Below, one piece after another: positions 58,539 through 64,000 of a stretch of 64,000 nt of DNA. Every line of letters begins with the position of its first letter. Position 1 is the first letter of the stretch. The position numbers and the translations under genes were made by a program. Under the pieces are notes generated by a model. The model saw nothing but the letters and a program-made list of their open reading frames with translations, was not told the DNA's origin and did no database searches. The stretch lies in assembly GCA_963422465.1 (NCBI GenBank), contig OY730171.1:1550001-1614000 (forward strand), given 5' to 3'. Source of the DNA: Lichina pygmaea. Lineage: Eukaryota > Ascomycota > Lichinomycetes > Lichinales > Lichinaceae.

Positions 58539-61500
58539 CCGGTAGCCCGGGACAGGACCCGCAACTACAAGAGGGCCGTTCCATCTGTTTACCGGTGTTG
58601 ACGATCAGGGTATGGGGATCTCCGCCGTTGTCGACGGGGGCAGAAAGTGTCCAGCGGTGTATCATGTATGCTACACCAGTGTACAATGTCGAAGCACATG
58701 TCGCTCCGTCGAGGACATGCGGCCCAACCACCGTGACGTTATCTGTCCTCGATCCCACAGATGGCCCCCCTCTTTCCTCTCCTCTTGTCACAGCTCAAGC
58801 TGCATATGCTGTTCCTCGTGCAGCTTGTCATCTTAACCCTCGACCACGGCGCTTGCGTTTCAGCGAGTAGGCCCGCCGCTTGTTTGGTCCGGCATGTCCC
58901 CGGTCCACCGGGCCTGCTTCGCCGCACTGCTGTCGATGCCAGTCATCCCGTCCGAAGTGGCAGCGTTGGGTGGCAGCATGCGGCGGGGTTCGGGGGTTCT
59001 TGCCTCCGACATAGCACAGACCTCCCGGCCCGGTCCGTCATCTCCCGCTGTCGTTTTTCCTCTTGGATCGGCCAATATCATCTCGAGGGACAAGCTGCGG
59101 GAGCATCATCATCGGTACTGTACATACGTACGGTCACAATCGCCATTGTCACGCTCATCGTCAGAAGACCGGCCTGAGTGAGTGCTTTCTCCCGATCCCT
59201 GTTCACGACAGCTAATCCTGGCCTTGGAGCTCTGTAGAGAAGTCTGACTTGCAGCGCTACCCCCAGTAGCATTACAGCTACTGTACGTACAGGCCACTTT
59301 GACGCATGGCTCTAGACCCTCAACGGTCCAGATAGATGGCTTACGTACTGCACATGTCATTCGTGGGCCAACATGTTCTCGGGCCTCCTGGTCCCTTGTC
59401 AAGGAGTCTTACGTGTGTGTTTTTGTTACGTACTGTGATGTACAAGGGCACGGAGGGCTCGGTCTGCGTGCTACGTGACACGAACGAACCGTCGCCAGCT
59501 GTCACACCTGTCATGGCCTGTCAGATTCCTTTCTCTTGGGGCCTCTGTCACTTTTCCTCTGCGCGGTTTTCTCTCCACATCTTGCTGTTGACGCTTTCCG
59601 CCATCCGCTTTCCGCCTTCCGCTTTCCGCCTTCCGCCTTCCGCTTTCCACTTTCCACCCTTCCGCCCTGCACCTTCTACAGTACTGTATCTTCCGGCTCG
59701 TCATGTCGTGTCCTCGGGTCTGCTGTCATGGGTTCAGACCTGCTGTCCTAGGAAGATGTATAATTTAGTGTAAACAGTGGGCTTTTTGGATGTAGTGTGA
59801 GTATCGGAGATTTTCAGCGATTGAAGTACCCCTGGCAAGCACATGCCGTAAGTACCCCGTACGAGGTTCGCAAGCAAAAGAGACTGGAAGATTTCCGGTA
59901 CGGTACCGTACAGGATACCTGGATTGATCCTTCCGATCAGCTCAGGCAAGGCTAGCCCTCCGGACCAAAGTCCCCATTCTTCTGGTGGTGTCTCACTGAT
60001 CAATCACCACTCTGCCATCTACGACAAGAGCGGTGCCATTGGTGTCCCCCTGGGACACGTGATCTTTGTAGTGCTCAGATCTATCACCAACAACACACAT
60101 CTGTCGTCTCGACAGCTCTTACGTACTTCACTCACCGTGTTCATGGCTACCTACCATGCTGGTGGCAAGCTCTTCTTCTTCGTCTTCAAATGGCAGGTGC
60201 ATCATATGTCTATTTGTACATATGGTGCTTGTATGTTACAGTATGTACATGACATACAGAGTGCAGCATGCAAACAACTTGCCTTCCAGCTCTTTGCTTC
60301 TGCATCCTGCCTTCTTTCCATGTTGATAGCTGCTTGATTGACAGCTGCGTTGTACGCTACATACCAGGATTGGTGTTCGTGCGCCCAGTCTATCTTTCCT
60401 TGTGCTGTACGGTACGTACACCACAAAACATCTGCCTACAATACTTTCTAGATGCTAGAGCGGACCTCGGGATGTCTCTCTGCTTTTCGGCAAAGTTTGA
60501 CAGCTACTGTATGACCACGTAGCTCCCGGTCGTTCTGCCTATCCTTCTCCCCGTTGATGTCAGGATGCGCAGACATGGCATGGCCATGGAGCACGCCCAT
60601 ACGTCGTCGGACCTGGACGAGGGGGGTTGACCTAGTTTCCTTTTCCAATCAACTGCATCTGTCAACAGTCGTTGACCAGAATCCCTAATACCAGTACGTA
60701 TGTACGTAGGTACAGCTGCAGGTAAAGAGGAAGAGGAAGCTGGTGCACGACATGCCAATTACGTATGTACGAGACAGACTGTCACACTACGTTGGTGATC
60801 TAGCCCATGACAGCTGTATCAGGGAACGAATGTCGGCAGCAACCGTGGAACGAAGCCAGACTCACCCTAATCAACGCATCGAATCCAGACCCGGATACCC
60901 GCCGTCCACTACGAAGGTAGGTTTGTACGTATGTACTGTACACCGTCCCCAGTCCCGATCGTCCTTCGAGAGATGCCTCCAATAAGCCACGTACGATCCG
61001 CCGACTCGTATCAAACCCTTGCTAACGTAACGTACGTATCGTACAGGAAATCGCAAAGGCCGTCCCGGTCTCCGCTCCCCTGCGGCGCGGACCGAGCCGA
61101 CCGGCGCTGTGGAAGCCATCCCACGGGGGGCTACAGGCGTAAATTGCCACTGGTCAAGGAAGTACGTTGCGTACATACCGTACGTACTACGTACGTATGC
61201 TGTTCAGCTTTCGGCCCCACGCGCACGGACGACCGGAGCCCACGCCCGCGCTGCCGTACGAGTAGGTTAATCAACCACCCTTGACGTCCCCCACGAGATG
61301 AGGTGCGGCAGCATCGCGGTTCAGTAACGATGGTGGCTGCGCGTCAATGCACTGCTTGTTCCCTTACGAGTAACTATGCGAGGGATTACCCAACCGAACC
61401 CTGGCCTTGCCTTGCCTTGCTTTACCGTACGTACGTGGCTTTGCCTGGTCTTGGCCAGAGCAGTCTCGAGACCCTCTGGGAGGAGGAGGAGGGGGGGTTT

Positions 61501-64000
61501 CCGGCTTCCGTTTCCCCGGGGGGGGGGGGGGAGGGGTGGAGAGGTGGGGCTGGATCAGCTAGACTTCTTTCCCCGCTCGCTCATGGATGCTGCTGGGGCT
61601 GGCTGGCACACGAGGAATGGCCCAGCAACAGGTGCTGATAGGCCGAGACACGACCAGCCAGATACAGGCTTGACGTGAGGGTGTTTCACGACAGGGGAAC
61701 GACGGGTGGCAACTTTTTTTCATTCATGACAGGTGCTGACTGTCGTGTCATATATTGGTAGTGGTTCGACTCCACTTGGCGCTGGTCTCGGTAGCTCCAT
61801 TGTTTCACTTCTCTACAGGTGTTCTCCGTGGCGACTTTTTACGTCCGGTTTTCTTTTTTATTCTTGTTTTTGGACGGAGGGGGTGGGAGGGTTCAAATCT
61901 GGAGGGGTGGGGTACAGGTACTGGTACACGTAGCTCCGTACTCGTACGAGTACTCGTAGTGATCAGATAGCTACAGTACAGATACCTCTCGTATCTGCCT
62001 GTCCACAGCTGCCTTCGTCAAGCGAAGACTGCATGTACTTTAGACCATCCCTGACCACCACGTCTTTTCCGATTCCCCGAAACATACGTATCGTACTTCC
62101 GTACATGTGGAAATCTCCATGAATGGTACATATCTTTGTATGTACATAGTGCAGTACAGAGGTACATACGTACACCTCCATGACCTCCCAGAGCATGATG
62201 CCCTTGTATTTTCATACTATATGGAAGCATGTTGCTGTACTTGTATATTGCTGGATGCCGCTGTACAGATCCCGTATCGTAAATGGTCAGTCTTCCCTCT
62301 GTTTTTTTCTTCAGCGAGGGAGGCTTCATCCCTCCCAAAGGTGTCATGTACAAGGTATGTACTTCCGTATGGGTACAGTAAGTTGTGTAGGACACGGTCA
62401 TAAAGATAACTCTGGGTGATTGTGTGTGAACAATAGTTGTCCGTGAGCCATCAGTCGATTACTACTTGTACGGGAAATCTACCTTGCCACTTATGATTAT
62501 CTGGTTAGTAAGCAAGACCTGACCTGTTCAGACTTGTGTCATGCCACTGTACCATGTATGTTCAGCCACGAACTAGCCAAACAGAGGTGGACACAGAGGT
62601 GAGCAGAGGTAAACGGAGGTGGAATAGATCTACAACAGAGAAAAGAAACATGTGTTTCACTCCTACCCCCCCCCCCCCCCCCTGTGGCGCACACACTTGT
62701 GAAGTTGGTGTGGCAGGTGGCGGTGGTGGGTTGGTGCAGGAGCGCGAGAAGGTTTCTTACTGCATGTAGTACAGTAGTTACTTGTTAGGATAGAATAATT
62801 AGAATTCTCCCGGCCTCCTCTTTCTCTTCTCAACCCCCTTCCCCACTGATCGGGTTCTCTTTACAGAAGTATTGTAGCATGCTCTGTTTGACAATACTGT
62901 AAAGAGCTACATATATCTATATGTACTGTATGTCGGAGGGACTGTATGCTTGACCAAACTTGGTGCAAGTCTCTCCTCCCTGCAACACCCTCCAACACCA
63001 CGCGAACACTCCACAATTGAAGCTGCTACAGTACAGTACCCTCGTACATACGTCGGCTCCTGCACGCTCTACATCCGTTCGTATCTAGACGACTCGGACG
63101 ATCGGCTTCACCTATGCAGCTGTTCCCGGGGCCGCGAGCCATGTCGTGTCGTCTATGCGGGCGTAGGCACGTTAGAGTACGAGTATTCAGACCCTAATTT
63201 TAAGCTAGAAGAGAAGATCCCGGTTACCCGACGACGACACCCTGGTCTCCCTCCTGCCTTCCCAACCCCACTCTCCCCCAGCCTCCCTTACCTTGTTTGT
63301 ATTGACGGACGGGACATGACAGGTTTAACAGCTTTGACAGCAACAGGCGACTGACTTCAGGGCACATATCTCCCCCTAGAGTAATGTAAGTACGCGGGTA
63401 CTGTTGGTACGAGTTCCTTGTACAAGATGCCTCTGTGGCTTGTAACAGTGGCACGGGTCCCAGCCTCGAAAGCCTCCCACAGCTAGAAGATCACAAGTCC
63501 TGCGTACCCAGGCCATGCTTGCAGGGAGGACGCCGCATCGTGCGGAAGGACGCTTGGTAGTCGCATGGGATCCCTTGTTTGTAGTATGGCAACCGTATGC
63601 AAATATGCACCCAGAAACCATGCCATGGTACTGGTATAGTGTTCCCATGATACTTCCACGCAGGCGAAAGTAGTAGCCACCAGTATCTTGAGATACTGCA
63701 ATGATAACCTCTCGACAGTTGTGATCCCCGGACTTTCGAGACTGAGCCTGATAGCCCCACCATGCCATGCGCGGCCAGGACGGATGGAAAAGCGGCTGCT
63801 GAGGGCTCGTATATCCACGTCTCGTCGTGCTTGTCGACCTGCCACAGCATGGGTCCATTGGAGTCTGCGTCGATCAAGAAGCTCATTCTGCTGGTACCAG
63901 GAGATGATCACATGCAGTCAAGAGACAATCAAGAGAGCGGCCTTGATGAGAAGCTGGATTCTCCGGATGAAACCCGTGAGTCTCGTTCGTATCGGTCTTC
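58539..64000. other. Long gene-poor region rich in GTAC motifs
   Basis: No supportable gene over 5.4 kb. GTAC islands at about 59840-59920, 60690-60790, 61010-61205, 61925-62180 and 62340-62380. A pyrimidine-rich imperfect repeat cttccgctttccgcc at 59595-59665; G14 (61518-61531); C17 (62666-62682). A minus-strand frame begins at 63886 (MSFLIDADSNGPMLWQVDKH) and could be the first exon of a gene, but has no recognisable domain. Confidence 0.55.
61010..61205. repeat. GTAC island
   Basis: Repeated acgtacg/gtacgta words, e.g. aacgtaacgtacgtatcgta and ccgtacgtactacgtacgta, interrupted by a GC-rich segment. Same word set as the islands near 7.9, 21.3, 37.6, 41.7, 42.6 and 62.1 kb. Confidence 0.7.

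Noticed and set aside
63376-63911. Minus-strand frames near the right edge (begins MSFLIDADSNGPMLWQVDKH)
   Set aside because: Three overlapping frames of similar length, none with a recognised domain or convincing splice partner; kept only as a note in the region entry.

Overview
The window reads as a gene-dense stretch of a filamentous ascomycete (Pezizomycotina) nuclear genome. The reasons are many short GT-AG introns (about 45-110 nt, often with a CTGAC-like branch site), coding exons that are more GC-rich than the spacers, and a gene set that includes RRN6, PHO81/NUC-2, a fungal DUF7924 protein and an LYR/DUF1763-like protein. The exportin-1 gene has Thr at residue 525, as in Aspergillus nidulans CrmA. 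I cannot place it below subphylum.

Layout. 0.2-1.9 kb: mitochondrial carrier (-). 3.5-6.8 kb: DUF2293 protein (-), sharing a short divergent promoter with an LYR-motif gene (7.2-7.6 kb, +). 8.6-11.5 kb: CHY/RING E3 ligase (+). 11.5-13.1 kb: low-complexity spacer. 13.1-25.9 kb is a compact housekeeping block: RRN6 (-), SPC25 (+), MZT1 (+), a CUE5-like gene (-), DHX35 (+) and a PITH-domain gene (-). 26-33.6 kb: JLP2/CCDC25 (-), a small Myb/SANT-like gene (-) and PHO81 (-). 35.1-41 kb: two neighbouring single-pass membrane proteins (-). 41-45.3 kb: spacer holding a 5'-truncated LINE with target-site duplications. 45.3-49.4 kb: CRM1/XPO1 (+), 13 exons. 49.4-52.7 kb: AT-richer spacer with hairpins and a possible old LTR. 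52.7-58.5 kb: AGX1-like aminotransferase (-), DUF7924 protein (+) and VPS29 (+). 58.5-64 kb: no supportable gene, rich in GTAC motifs.

Most genes are unrelated housekeeping functions: rRNA transcription, kinetochore and spindle, ubiquitin and autophagy adaptors, nuclear export, retromer, phosphate signalling and glyoxylate metabolism. I see no operon-like pathway, secondary-metabolite cluster, CRISPR array or defence island. Nearly all multi-exon models were checked by summing exon lengths to a multiple of three.

The most unusual points are an apparent 1-nt exon in the JLP2/CCDC25 gene, a PHO81 start codon split by an intron whose acceptor TAG is also an in-frame stop when unspliced, a PD-(D/E)XK-like motif set in the DUF7924 protein, a 62-unit CT repeat inside a DHX35 intron, and genome-wide GTAC islands and long G/C homopolymers confined to spacers and introns.
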